Of a DNA stretch of 64,000 nt, positions 48,866 to 60,480 are shown one piece after another. The stretch is from Tipula vernalis. Lineage: Eukaryota; Arthropoda; Insecta; Diptera; Tipulidae. The DNA is taken from the NCBI GenBank assembly GCA_958295665.1, contig OY282560.1, positions 44,082,333 through 44,146,332 of the forward strand, in the 5' to 3' direction. The translations under genes and the position numbers were made by a program. Positions within the stretch are counted from its first letter, which is position 1. Each line of letters begins with the position of its first letter. Below the pieces are notes generated by a model, which was given only the letters and a program-made list of their open reading frames with translations, was not told the DNA's origin and searched no databases.

Positions 48866-50578
48866 CCGAATTATTTAAATTAATCATTAAACCCTATAAA
48901 TTCTCAAAATTTTTAAAAAAATTTAAAATTTTTTAAATTTTGAAATTCTAAAAATTTTTTAAATTCTTTGTTTCAAATCTTTTATATTATTTAAATGGAT
49001 CGAATTCCTAATTAAATATTTAAGAATTTTAAATTTAGTTGTTTAAATTCTAAAAATTCATAAACTTTTAAATTCTTAAATTTCTTCAAACTCATTAAGC
49101 TCACTGAATTTCTTAAGTTTTTAAACTGATTAAATTTTTTAAATTTTCTGAAGGTTTAAATTCCTTATTTTTTTTAATTCATGAAACTTATTAATTTTTT
49201 TTTGTATTTTTTAACTTTGTTAAATATTTTAAATTCCTTTAATATACTAAATTTTCTAAACATTTTAAATTCTTTAAATTAATTGAATTCTGCCAATTTT
49301 TAAAATTTTTAAATTCTTCTTAAATTTTTTAGTTCTTTCTTTAATTTTTTGATTTAATATGTTTCTTAAATTTTTAAAGTCCAAATTATTTAAATTATTT
49401 TAGTTGTTAAAATACTTTAAATACTATAAATTCATCAAATACTCTAAATATTATAAATCGCGAAAATTATTTAAATTGTTGAAATTCTTCAAATTTTTTT
49501 AATGAATTTAATTTCTCAATACTTTAAATTTTACAAATTATTTAACTGAATTGATTTCGCTTTAAATTGTTTAAATAACTCAAATATTTACATTATTAAA
49601 TAAATTTGAAGATGCTTTAAATTTTCTAAATTCTTGAAATTTTTTCAAAAATTTGTATTTTTATTTTTATATTATTAATCTCTCCTATCTCTTACTTAAA
49701 TATTTCACATTTTTTAAAATTTTAAATTCTTCTAGTTGTTCAAATTCTTACAGTTTCCTAAATTCTGTAAATTTATACCAATTTTAAATTCTTAAAGTTT
49801 TTCAAACTTATTAAATTCACAGAATTTCTTAAATTTCTAAACTCTTAAAATTTGTAAATTTTAATCAATTTAATTTTAACTTTAAAATTTTATACTCATA
49901 AGTTCTTTAAAATTTCTGAATCATTTCAATCCTCACAGCTAATACGTTAATTATTTACTCTAATATTATGCGACAAATTGTAAAATTAATTTAAAAAATA
50001 CACCGCTTTGCTTTCAAGCTAAAAATCAAAATTTATATTCACATGTTTTGGCAACATTAAGACTTCAATTAATTTTCAAGTACACCGTTATGACAAAAGT
50101 TGAAATGGAACTGTGATGTAGATGATATGGCTAGAAAACGCTTTTTTGAATATTTTATTAACAATTTTCATACTATTTTGATACATTCTGTTGAGAATGA
50201 GCTTATGCTCAAGATAGTGTCTGAAAATACTGTAAATTCCTAAATAAATAAAAATAAATTAATTCTCTAAATATGTAAAATTTTTGTAAATTTTATTTTT
50301 GATAAATAATCCAAATTTTTTACAATTTTTTCGGATTATTCCAAATTTCTTAAATTTTTAATAAATATTTAAATACTTTAAAGTCTCTATATTCTTAACG
50401 TTTTTAATGTTTTAAAATTCTAAATTAAATTCTCCTAATACCAAAAATTTTTATTTTAAATACAATTTTCAATTAAAACCTCAAATGTTTTTAAGTTTTT
50501 ATTTCATTTTCAACAAAAATTAAATTCCATGAATTTTTTAAATTCATTAAATTTTTTAAATCCTCAAAAATTTAAAAC
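48866..50578. repeat. Low-complexity domain with ~0.7 kb long-period repeat
   Basis: TTTAAATTCT-type DNA. A ~90-bp block with AGTTGTTTAAATTCTA..CTCATTAAGCTCACTGAATT recurs at about 49037-49130 and 49735-49830, and again at 54733-54815. The segment at about 49936-50100 (TTTACTCTAATATTATG.. GTTTTGGCAACAT.. GTACACCGTTAT) recurs at 54970-55138. Confidence 0.6.
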
Positions 50579-51066
50579 TACCCAGTCCTGAGCCCCCTTA
50601 AGAGAAATTATAGCTTTAACTCGATCACAGTAGCCAGCTATGAGCCCCCTTTTTTCCAGTAATAAATAGGCCATATATAAACCAGTTACGAGCCTCCATC
50701 AAAATTAGTGTAATTAATGAATATTAATATAGGTATTACGTAATATTGAACAGAATCTTATTTCTTAATTTCGTACTTGTATTCTCAAAAATATATAAAA
50801 TGTTCAAACAATAAAATAAAATATAATATATAATACAGAATTAAAATTCATTTAGTAAATTAAACTTAAAATATTGCACGAACTTTTGCAATTTTTCAAA
50901 ATTTTAAGAGCTAAAGTTTAGAAAAGAGACTTTAGATTAAGTTGAGAATAAGCTTCAGATTACTGTGCATTTCGTACAAATAAATATTTTCATGTGATCT
51001 TGAGAGAACGTTAATGCACATTTTAAATGGTAGGCTCTGTTACACGTAGAGCATGAAACCCCTACT

Positions 51067-51354
51067 TCAGTTTTGGACAAGTTCCGAGCAGATGAAAAGC
51101 ACAGGAAATACCATATTTCTACAAGGAGAATTGGATGCTTCTTCTTGTTCTACGCTTTTGTGGTTGTCATCAGATTCTACTACTGGGTTATTAAAAAGGT
51201 TGCGCACATGAGGTCCCATCACCTTATTTGTTTCTTCTTTTCTCGGTGACACAGCAGATTCCTTCCCGGGTTTTTCTAAAATACCTAATAAAAAAAATGT
51301 CTCTGTTGTAACTGGCCAATAAAATTTACATAATGTATTATATGTGCATACCAT
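51067..51354 (-). other. Open frame inside the pogo-like element, unknown
   Basis: A 95-codon minus-strand frame beyond the transposase stop. It contains LEKPGKESAVSPRKEETNKV, which is reminiscent of Ser/Pro-rich linkers in pogo transposases, and is preceded by an acceptor-like TTTTTTTATTAG|G near 51282. It may be an alternative last exon or a chance frame. No domain is recognised. Confidence 0.3.
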
Positions 51355-51612
51355 CGTGAAGCATTTTAATAGAAATATTATTCAAATTTTGGTTTTATTT
51401 ATTGCCAATTAATTTCGGATTTCGCGACGCAGAACGCTTTCGTTTAGTTTGTAAAGTTCTTTCTCAGCTTTCCGTTTACGATTATTTTCCTTTTCTTTTT
51501 CTTGTAATATCTTTTTTCTCAAATCGGATAAAATACGTCAGTTTTCTAGTTTGTTATCTGTCAGCAAAATGAAGTATTCCCCGACACTACAGCGTTGCTA
51601 GGCAACTTACTA

Positions 51613-51670
51613 AAAACAGTACTAGAAAATATTCTCTGCCTAGGCAGAGAATACTTTCCAGTACGGGTTT
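51613..51670. repeat. Short near-perfect palindrome
   Basis: Symmetric around CTGCC-TA-GGCAG, with arms ACAGTACTAGAAAATATTCT and its near complement. It lies within the insertion that splits the last transposase exon. Confidence 0.85.
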
Positions 51671-51830
51671 TCATCTGTTTTTAAGAAATACATGATATAA
51701 CGCACGCGATTGTTATAATTCTAAGGTAACTTTGATAGTAAAATCTATTGAAAATATAAATTGACAAATGTTGCGTATTTTAAAGAATATAATGAATAAT
51801 ATTGATTATCTACGATATACTGCCGATTGG

Positions 51831-51985
51831 AGAAAAAATAGTATGTGTAACTCGTGGAAAAACTATAATTCCCGGACTCTTATGGTTGCTGGAACTCGGC
51901 TGACGCCTCGTCCCAGCAACTTCCATACTCGTCCGGGAATATATCGTTTTTCCTACACGTTACACAATATACTATTTTTCTAATT
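51831..51985. mobile_element. Hairpin MITE inside the pogo-like element
   Basis: Arms of about 75 bp: AAAAAATAGTATGTGTAACT, CGTGGAAAAAC, ATTCCCGGA and GTTGCTGG, with complements CCAGCAAC, TCCGGGAAT, GTTTTTCC and GTTACACAATATACTATTTTT. Together with the palindrome at 51613 it forms a ~450-bp insertion in the C-terminal coding part. Confidence 0.75.
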
Positions 51986-52231
51986 TTTTGTTTCTTTTAT
52001 CTATTTTTCCCTGTTCTATGGCAGCCTTTTCATAATTTTGGATTCGAAAGCGCTCTGGAATGGAGTTGATGTGACAATGTAGGAGCTTCTTTCTGTATGT
52101 TTGATTCCTTTTCTTGCTGGTGTTTTGATTACTTTCAAAAAACTAGTGATTTCAGAATTATCCTTGTCGTTTTCTAAAATAAGGATAGGAATATCCGATG
52201 TATCGATTATTTGTATATCCGATTTTGTAAT

Positions 52232-52302
52232 CTATATTAGAAGACAATACAATTGATTAGAAACATTACGTTGATTATCATATTTACTTCTTAGGTAGGT
52301 AC
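52232..52302 (-). other. Intron 2 of the pogo-like transposase gene
   Basis: On the minus strand, TCAGAT|GTACCT..CTAATATAG|ATTAC. It is 71 bp. Without removal a stop follows within three codons. With removal the frame continues into SDITKSDIQIIDTSDIP. Confidence 0.65.
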
Positions 52303-52440
52303 ATCTGAGTTAAACTGTTGCACTTCCTCTGTTTCAAAAATAATAATTTCTTGCGCTATTTCCAAATCGCACAGTGCAACATTTTGTTGTTCTGGTTCTG
52401 GAATATTTTCAGTTCCATTTCCATTTTCCAGATCGTTACC

Positions 52441-52506
52441 CTACAAATTAAATTATTCTAATTGTAATTGTTAGGTATTTCGTGATAAAATATATTAGTT
52501 ACTCAC
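52441..52506 (-). other. Intron 1 of the pogo-like transposase gene
   Basis: On the minus strand, ATTG|GTGAGT..TTTGTAG|GGTAAC. It is 66 bp, and joining keeps one open frame through NSGSILGNDLENG. Confidence 0.7.
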
Positions 52507-54473
52507 CAATATTGACCCGGAATTCCCTTTTAAAGTGTTGCACAATTTATATAGTACCATAAAATCTTCTGAGTGAGTAAAGCTACTCTGTTCAAATGCT
52601 TTTAACTGGTTAAGTTTAGAACATCCTACGATTTGACTAAATTCTGCAATGTTTATTGATCTGATATTCGTCTCGTGTGTTACGACATTTTCATTATGTT
52701 CATTGCCAATAATTGTTAAGTCTTTCCCAAGGCACTTGGAATAATTGATTGCATTGGGACTAAATGGATACAGTCCACAAGTGCGAAATCCATTAATAAT
52801 CGTTTCTGGTTTTAAATAAATTTCAACGAAATTTTAACACAGGCGCAAAATATTAATTAGTGAATTGTTCATCTAAGTTGGTGCTTCTCCAAAGCTGAAC
52901 TTCTTTCGTCCATTTTAAGGTCTAAAAATGGTAACATCTGCGGGTTGAAAGATCCTCGTAGAATTGGGGTAAAAGCAAATTAATATTGTTTTCAGTTCTT
53001 CATATAATTTGGACAAGGCATAAGTTAGGTGCGTCTTATGGCCGTCGACATAAGAACAACTGGAAACTTCACGTTCTTCGCGCTGAAAGCAGGATAAAAA
53101 ACTTCTTTAATATAAAACAAAAAGGCTTCCGAGGTCATCCAACCTGAATCGGTTTTCGTATACTTGATGCCCTCTGGAATCGAATCTATGACATATTTCG
53201 GAATTCTTTTGTAATGGAATACAATCATAGGGAGAACTACGAAAGCATCAGCAGAAAAGCAGAACAAAACGCTCTCCTTGTCTCTCGACCTTTATCCGTT
53301 TCATATACGTTATTGGCATCTTTAGGAGCTAAAACAGTTCCACCTTTCGGACACAACAAAAACCCTGCTTCGTCTCCATTAAAGATCCGACTGGGGTCTT
53401 ATGAAACCAACCCCTTATATCTTTTTCAGATACACATGCACTTGAGTAGGTAACCGTTTCCGGAGTTCTAATTGAAACTTCTGGGTGTCTCTTTACAAGG
53501 CCATAGTACCATTTACTTCCCGGATAATTGTTTTTAAACAAATTTTCCCGGGGACATGCATCCAGAAATTCTTTAACGATGCCTTGAACCTCGAGCTTTC
53601 TCCTTGGAAATCCTCTTACTTGATTCTCGAAAATCCATTTAACGATCTTATTTTCTTCCGCTTCAGTTAAAACGGGTGATGGTCCCATAGTACTTCTAAC
53701 AGAACGGCAATGAATCCGGTTTTGGAGAGTTCCTCGCGGAATGTTGTGTAGTTTAGCCGCAGCATGGATAGACATGCCACCTCGAATTCTCTCGAGTGCC
53801 CCTTCCACATCCCTTACATTATAAGTACTCCTTTTCGGAGCCATTACTAGTGGCTTTGCTGAATTACTTTATAATTAAGGTTTATTTACCTTAGCTAAAA
53901 TCTAAATTACTAACTTGGACCTATAAATTAAAAATTTAATATGGCACATTACTGGGATACATTTATTTATATAATCAACCAATAATAAGCCGCATGGCTC
54001 ATAATAGGAATGGCTAAACATTTGAATCTCTAATGATGAGCCCCCCCCCAGGCTCATTATTGGAAAACTTGAATTTTAAATATTCAGTAATGGGCCGCTC
54101 AAGATTTGCATAAAATATAAAATATTTTCGTCATAATTAACAATAATTGCACTGTACAAGTCATTAACAATTACACTGTAATTAAATTGGAACACTAAAA
54201 ATAAACCAAAAAGTACAAAATGTGTTCCTTATCAAATTTATAAAATTATTTTTTTTTTTTACAACACACGCTAGGTTGACTTATTCACATCGAAATATCT
54301 TGTGCAACTGAAATTAAATTCAAATGAGAAGAGTGTGAACTCAAACTCCAAGATAACGGTATTCATTGACGAAAACAAAATTCCTCATTAAAACAAAGTG
54401 AATTAGTAATAGAGAAATTTTAATCGTTAAGGTTCATAATTGGCGAAGGGCTCATGACTACTACGCTTACCCT

Positions 54474-55275
54474 ATTCAAATTGTTTAAAATATTTATATT
54501 CTTTGTTTTAAATTCTCTAAATTATTTAAATCTATTAAATTTCTAATTTCCTTTGAATATTTTAATATATTTAATGATGTTAAATTGTTTAAAAAATTCT
54601 TTATTCTTTCATTCCTCTAAATTCTTTAAATTATTGAAATTTTTTGAATTTCTTATTTTATAAAAAATAAATTAACTCAATAGATTCTTTGACTTGTTTT
54701 CTTAAATATTTCAAAATTAAATAAAGTTGTTTAAATTCTATAAATTTACTAAACTTTTAAATTTTTAAATTTTTCTAAGCTCATTAAGTTTACTGAATTT
54801 CTTAAATTTTTAAACTTCTCGAATTTTTTAAATAGATCAAATTTTTAAATATTATATTTTCCTAATAATTAAAACTAAAACAACTTAATTTTTACAAATT
54901 TAAACTCTTGAAGTTCTTTAAATTATTCTGAATCTAATTTTTCATTGTTTTCTCACAATTTCTCTCATTATTTATTTTTTACTCTAATATTATGGACAAA
55001 TCCATATAATTTATTTATAGTTTACAAAATGTAAATAAACATACATCAGTTTGTTAAGAAACCGTAAATCAAACTTTATGATCATACGTTTTGGCAACAT
55101 CCTGATTCATACACTTTTCAGGTACTCCGTTATTTTATTTTAAAAAATCTTATTAGTTATATATTTAAATCTTTAGATCCTTCAAAATTTTTAATATTTT
55201 TAATTCTTGAAACACACTAAAGTGTTTGTATTTTTTATGCACGTTAAATATTCCAACATTTTATTTAACATTTTA
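54474..55275. repeat. Low-complexity domain, continued
   Basis: TTTAAATTCT-type DNA to about 54960, then the ~170-bp segment shared with 49936-50100, then more AT-rich DNA ending in the TA (55274-55275) at the next element. Confidence 0.6.
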
Positions 55276-56878
55276 CACTGCGCCGATTAAAAAACGGAAT
55301 AGAAATTTTCTTCGAAAAAAAACCCAGGTTTGAACGCTTGTATCTTGGTGAAATAACACTTTTGTTTTTTAAACAATTTTTGTTTCTAGTTAAAGGAAAT
55401 TTTGTTTTCTTTTCGATACTGGAAACCGTTTTATTTTATTTTGTTTTTTTATGACTTTTTTGAGTAAAACAAAAGGTGCCTAAAAAAAACAAAATTTGCT
55501 GCTGTTTGCAACTGTAAACGAACTTGCTCGATATTTCATTCAAAAATCCAAATCGGCCATTTTATAGAGAATTTAGAAACCTTCCAAAATGTTACTAGGA
55601 GAATTTCTGTGCGACCACTTCTTGTCGAGTTATCGAAGTTTTAGAGAAAACGTACCAAAAAGCGTATACACGTTAACAAGGACATTTTTTTATCTTGTAA
55701 ACTTAGCACTCTACGATAAAATTTTGAGCCACATTTTGATATCAGGCGTAATTTTGGTGATCCAAAATCAAGGAGAAAATATGTTTTTACAGTGAAAAAT
55801 ATGATTTATTTCATAAGGTATACTGTAAACAAAATCTTTCTAAACTTTATTCAAACGTAATAAAACTAAAATCTACGAACAAACTGGAATTTTCAATAAC
55901 GCGTGTTACCTCCTATAGCCGGCATTAATTCATAAATACGCCGTGGCATATTTAAAACATTGCGTATTTGTTGCTTGATGATTTGTTGCCTTCTTTCTTC
56001 TTGTAAAGCGTCTTAAAGTTCCTGCAAATTTGTTGGTTGCCTTGTCCGTTTTCTTATACGCAGTTGAAACATATCCCAGACTTGTTCTATGGGGTTTAAA
56101 TCTGGACATCGCGGAGGATGGCTTATGTTAATTAATGCGGTCCTGTTGCAGAAATTGGCGTGTTTTGAGAGCTGTGTTCCACCGGACATTATCATGCATC
56201 AAAAAAAATCTTCGCCCAATTTGTTTTTTCATGGAAAGCATATGAAGCCTTAAAATTTCTTCCACGTATCGTGCTGATGTTAAAGCTGTATGTGGTATTA
56301 CTACCAAATATGTCTTGCAATTCCAAGAAATATCTGCCGAAACCATCACCGAACCTCCATGAAATACTACGACTGGCTTCACGCAATTAGGGTGTAATCG
56401 TTCCCCTAGTGAACTCCAAACTCTGCATCGGCCGTCTGATGCATATAAATTGAACTGCGATTCATCCGAAAAAAGGACCTTACACCAGTCCCTCTGAGTC
56501 CAGTTGCCATACTGCAATGCATAATTTCTTCTTTGTCGACGGTGATTATCAGTCAGATACGGAACTCTGACAGGTCGACGTGATCTTAGTCGATAAGCTT
56601 TCAACCGATTTAATATCAACTGTTTTGATATCTGGTTTTGTATAGGTACGTTACTTCTTATTGCTTGAGTACTGCTTGTCCTGTTTTTTCTAGCATAACG
56701 TGCGACAGCTCGATATTCTCTTGATGTTGTTTTTCTTGGTCGACGGAAGAAAACAAAATTTACTTCAACTAGAAACAAATTTTTTTTTTGAAAAGTGTTA
56801 TTTCACCGAGATCCAAGCGTTCAAATCTGAGTATTTTTTCGAAGAAAATTTCTGTTCCGTTTTTTAGCTGGCGCAGTG
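55276..56878 (-). mobile_element. Tc1-like transposon (1603 bp)
   Basis: Inverted ends CACTGCGCC (55276) and GGCGCAGTG (56878), flanked by TA on both sides (55274-55275, 56879-56880). The inverted repeats run at least 120 bp, sharing ACGGAA(T/C)AGAAATTTTCTTCG, TTGAACGCTTG(T/G)ATCT(T/C)GGTG and AACACTTTT. The minus strand carries a transposase gene. Confidence 0.9.
56013..56778 (-). pseudogene. Tc1-type (DD34E) transposase, N-truncated and frameshifted
   Basis: From 56778 the frame gives RRPRKTTSREYRAVARYARK (end of the second helix-turn-helix), then the DDE catalytic core: D at residue 105 (VLFSDESQFNL), a GGSVMV motif near 141, D at residue 196 (FLMHDNVRWNTA). A frame change at about 56130-56195 brings in SHPPRCPDLNPIEQVWDMFQ with the catalytic Glu at the expected ~34-residue spacing, ending at 56013. 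Tc1 transposases are about 340 residues. The first helix-turn-helix is missing because the frame begins almost inside the right inverted repeat, so this copy lost its DNA-binding head as well as its frame. Confidence 0.9.
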
Positions 56879-56880
56879 TA

Positions 56881-58170
56881 TTAGAATTTATTCGGTTTAT
56901 TCCAATTGTTCAGGTACATTTTAAAAATTTTAAATTCGTTCTTCAATTTTTTAATTCACTGAATTTCCTAAATAATTATACTATAAATTATTAAAACGTT
57001 TTAAATTCCCTGAATTCTCAACGTTTTTAAAATGTTAAGATTCTGAAGTTCTTTAAATTCATCAAATCCCCTTAAAATTTCAAAAGTATTAAAATTTTTT
57101 AAATTGCTTAATTTATTAGAATAGATTAAATTTTTTAATATTTTCAATTCTTTAAAATTTTAATACTTCAAATTTTATAAATTCTAGAAAACAAAAATTA
57201 GAAAACATTTAAAGTATTTAGGGGCCTCAAATGGTTTCTAAATTTTATAATTCTCAAAAAAAAAATATAAATTCTCAAAAGACTTAAAATTCTTAAAAAA
57301 TTCTAATTATTTAAATTCTCTATTTTAAATGCTTTAAATTCTGTAAATTGTATACATGGGTCAAATGTCTAATTTTCTTTAAACATTTCAAATTTTTTAA
57401 ATTGTATGAATACTTTAAAAATTAGTATATAAATTCACTTTCTTTAACATTTTTAAATTTTTAAATTTTTTTAAATTAAATTAATTAGATTTCTTTAGAT
57501 TTTAAACTATTTAAATTTTATAAATTATTCAAATTTTTTAAAATGCTTTCGATTCTTTCTTTACATTTTTGGAATTTTAAAACTGAAACCTTGAAATCTT
57601 TAAATATTTTAAACCTTTTAATTTCCTTTTATTTTAAAAATTCTCTGAATCCTTTAAACTGCTAACTGGGTAAATTTCTTAAGTTCTTTTTATTCTTGAA
57701 ATATTTTAATTTCTTTAAATTGTTTAAATACTTGAAATTCTTTAAATTTGTTAAACTGTTTAAATTGTTGAATCTTTATAAATTTTTTATATTTTTGAAA
57801 ATATTTTAAATATTTTTTTTAATTTTATCTAATTATATGCTTCCAATTCTATTTCAAATTTTTTAATTTCTTAAATCCTTTAAAATTTTAAAATTTCAAA
57901 TTTTTTAAATTCGTTCTTTAGATTTTTTAAATTAATTATTAAAATAGTTTAACTTATAATTTTTTTATTTCTTTAAATATTTGCTCTTTTTCTTTAAATT
58001 TTTTAAATTCCAAATAAAATTTAAATTGCTTTAAATATTTTAGATTCTATAAAATAAATAAAATTTTAAACGACAAATAGACCTTAAAATGTTAAAATTA
58101 AAACTTAATGGCTTTAAAATTTTTCGAATATTTAATTTCTTGAATTTTTTAAGTTTGTGAACTTTTTCAA
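56881..58170. repeat. Low-complexity domain, last block
   Basis: TTTAAATTCT-type DNA from about 56925 to 58170, without genes or clear insertions. Confidence 0.65.
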
Positions 58171-60050
58171 TTGGATATGCGCCCATTCGGCTAGAAAATC
58201 TTTCCTTTGCAAACCATACATTTCTGTTTTCTGTTAAATTCTCTACTAAAGAAATAGAAAATAGAATAATTATTCAAGTGATTTTGTTGAAAGATCCAAA
58301 ATTTACAATTATCGTTTCAATTAGATGAAGAGTCAACTGAAAAGGTGACGAATGAGTAAGACTGATTATCTCTTACAGTAATTGTATTAATAATTAACCT
58401 TTAGTAAACAAAAAAAAAAAACAAAAAAAAATTAAGGCAAATTTTCCATGTCAGTCACTTCATTTATCATAAACGATTTACTCTTATCCTTCTTTCTCAT
58501 AAATATTTTACCATTAAGGATTCACAACTATTTGAACTTCTTATTATTTTCAAACGTCACTTCTTGTCTACGTAAATGACATAAACGTTCATTAATGGAT
58601 GTTTACGGGGTAAAATCCAGCACAAAGTTAGCACCAGATAATGCTGCCAGATTTTCCTTTTGGCCTGCAATTTATTTTGTTTTATTTGATGATTGCGGAA
58701 CTTCACGTATATTATGTTGAGCGTCGTTGCGGAACTTCACGTATATTATGTTGTCGTGTTGTTGTTAGTATTAGGAAGAAATGATTTAGTTTTCAAATTA
58801 GAGTAGAATTTCTGAAAAACGGAAAATTTAAAAATTTGTTCCTAAGCTGCCTTAACTGCGTTTTAAGGAAATTTCGGTACTGGCTTATATCATGCTTCAA
58901 AGTTTTTACACAAAATTTAATGGCCCAGGCAGGGTGCAAATAAGAATCTTCAGAAAAAATTAAAATCAGCTACCATTGTGTTCCTAACCATAAGTTTCAT
59001 AACTAAAGCTTCGACCTACCTTTAGTTTTAAGCTTTCAACACGTGTAATGTCTTGTGCAACCATAATTTCAAAGCTACTTAGTGTGAAAAGGGATAAAAA
59101 AGCTTTTTACTTTAATTTTGCATTTTTCTATCTGTCAATAATTCGAATCTAAAAACAAGGACTTAAACATAATACCACGTTAGATACGCATTTTATGCTT
59201 TTAAAGCTTAAAATTAAAAATAAATAAAGAAACTGATGTAAAAACCAAACCAAACATCTAAAAAATTTTATGGAAAAGTCATAAAAAATGGTTAATATAG
59301 CTGCTTGAATACATGTCTTATGAGAAAAATCGAGGAGTCCCATTTGAAGCAGTAGGCCTTCATGACGATCTAGCGCAAATGTTGACAAAATGAATTGTAG
59401 GTGAGGGAGAGTTTCAAGAAGATGTCGCTGTATTCAAATGTTTCACAATTTCAATTGCTTCAGAAATACTGGTCCATATATCTACTTCAAAAACCACATA
59501 ATTTTTCTTTAAGTTTTTAAATAACAAACAAGCAAAAATTAAATTATTTTCAAAATTATTGTTGTCTAATTAAATATTCTAAATATTTGCTTTCTGTGGC
59601 ATCTCAGTTATGGCTTAAAAGAAATGTTGTGAAAATCTTCTCGGGTCCAATCCCAAATTGTTTGAAGCTTTAGATTTTGATATTAATATTTTGGTCCCTG
59701 TTTTCAGTTAAAGAATCAGTTATAATTGAATCTTTTTTTACGCACTCAGTCTGTTGCGTTCATATTTTGCTGTGACCGTGTTATTGTTGTATTGAATATT
59801 GCTAAACTCTAATGAGGACACGTTCCAGGTTGTAAGCTCTTTGCCCAGCAAGGGCGATAATTTAGATCAAGATTCGTTTTCAATCTCTTTCGGTTTAGGT
59901 TCGAATCCCGTACGCCCCATTTTTTTTTTATCGATCCCATTACACATCATTAAAAATAACCTAATGAAATGTTACTAAATCAATACAGTTATGCTATACT
60001 GCGATGTTGTAATATACTAAAAAACCAAATATTCAGGCACAAAATAGATG
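58171..60050. other. Intergenic DNA
   Basis: No gene. A 34-bp tandem duplication (TTGCGGAACTTCACGTATAT then TATGTTG) lies at about 58694-58757. Homopolymer runs are near 58409-58430. The minus frame 59149-59388 has no recognisable motif. A tRNA-like piece is listed separately. Confidence 0.5.
59852..59919 (+). ncRNA. tRNA-like sequence (pseudogene or SINE head)
   Basis: GGTTCGAATCCC is a canonical B box/T loop, followed by ACGCCCCA and a T-run (pol III terminator-like). The 5' GGGCG can pair with CGCCC near the 3' end. AGATT-CGTTTTC-AATCT forms a perfect 5-bp anticodon-like stem with a 7-base loop. But the D arm is too short, the base before the would-be anticodon is G not T, and the T stem is poor, so a functional tRNA is unlikely. 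Confidence 0.35.
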
Positions 60051-60480
60051 AGTGTGAAGTTTATGCTAAAAAAAATAACAAAAAATTACACTGTTAAATT
60101 AGCTATTTTCCAATTGGAATTTAAATTATATGAAAATTTAAATATTTTGTAATTTTGGATTTTTCGTACCACCACCAAATAGATTCTTTTCATCAGGAAA
60201 TCGGTTCTTTTCATCCTTTTCAGATAGCTGGACCATCTGTTTATTTCGTTAACCAAAAGCATCCAATTGTGTAGAACATTACTAGTTATATCTCAGATAA
60301 TTTAAAAGTTGACTGAATTTTGATGGTTTAAATAATTATTTAGCGCCGATCCTGGAAATGTCCCGAAGGCCCCGCATATTTCTTAGAACAGCTAAGCAGC
60401 TAAGCCATATAGCGGCCAATGTCACCAAGCCGATCCAATTATGATGAACGATAATATATTTCACAGTTTTTGGAATTTTT
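60051..60480 (+). mobile_element. Left arm of a second foldback copy
   Basis: Begins AGTGTGAAGTTTATGCTAAA exactly like 34689 and is collinear with that arm through TTACACTGTTAAATTAGCTA, TTCCAATTGGAATTTAAA, CTGTTTAT..CGTTAACCAAAAGC and the GCTAAGCCATATAGCGG block. It keeps a piece (ATCAGGAAATCGG) that is absent from the left arm at 34.8 kb but present in that element's right arm. It leads directly into the array. The right end is outside the window. Confidence 0.85.

Larger units (their letters stand above)
51409..53844 (-). pseudogene. pogo/Tigger-like transposase, three exons, frameshifted
   Basis: The N-terminus (from 53844) has a psq/CENP-B type helix-turn-helix (MAPKRSTYNVRD, GMSIHAAAKLHNIPRGTLQN) and a second CENP-B-like domain. 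The DDE domain follows with NGDEAGF (about 53385), KRIPKYVIDSIPEG and DSGWMTSEAF (about 53120-53200), a VDGHKTHL-like piece reached by frameshift (near 53035) and PNSTRIFQPAD (about 52960). Frameshifts lie near 53395, 53275 and 53035. Intron 1 (52506-52441) and intron 2 (52302-52232) have GT..AG ends and keep the frame. The last exon has SSYIVTSTPFQ, then a Lys/Glu-rich helix (DLRKKILQEKEKENNRKRK) ending at 51409, split by an insertion at about 51537-51985. AATAAA lies just after the stop. Confidence 0.8.
50580..54473 (-). mobile_element. pogo/Tigger-like transposon (about 3.9 kb)
   Basis: Sharply set in low-complexity DNA on both sides. The ends are imperfectly inverted: CAGTCCTGAGCCC on the left (50589) and AGTCATGAGCCC on the right (minus strand, near 54462). 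Many subterminal GAGCCC/GGCTCAT motifs lie at both ends (e.g. 50652, 50694, 53995, 54036, 54052, 54452). The interior encodes a pogo-superfamily transposase on the minus strand. Flanking TA duplications cannot be read with certainty. Confidence 0.75.
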
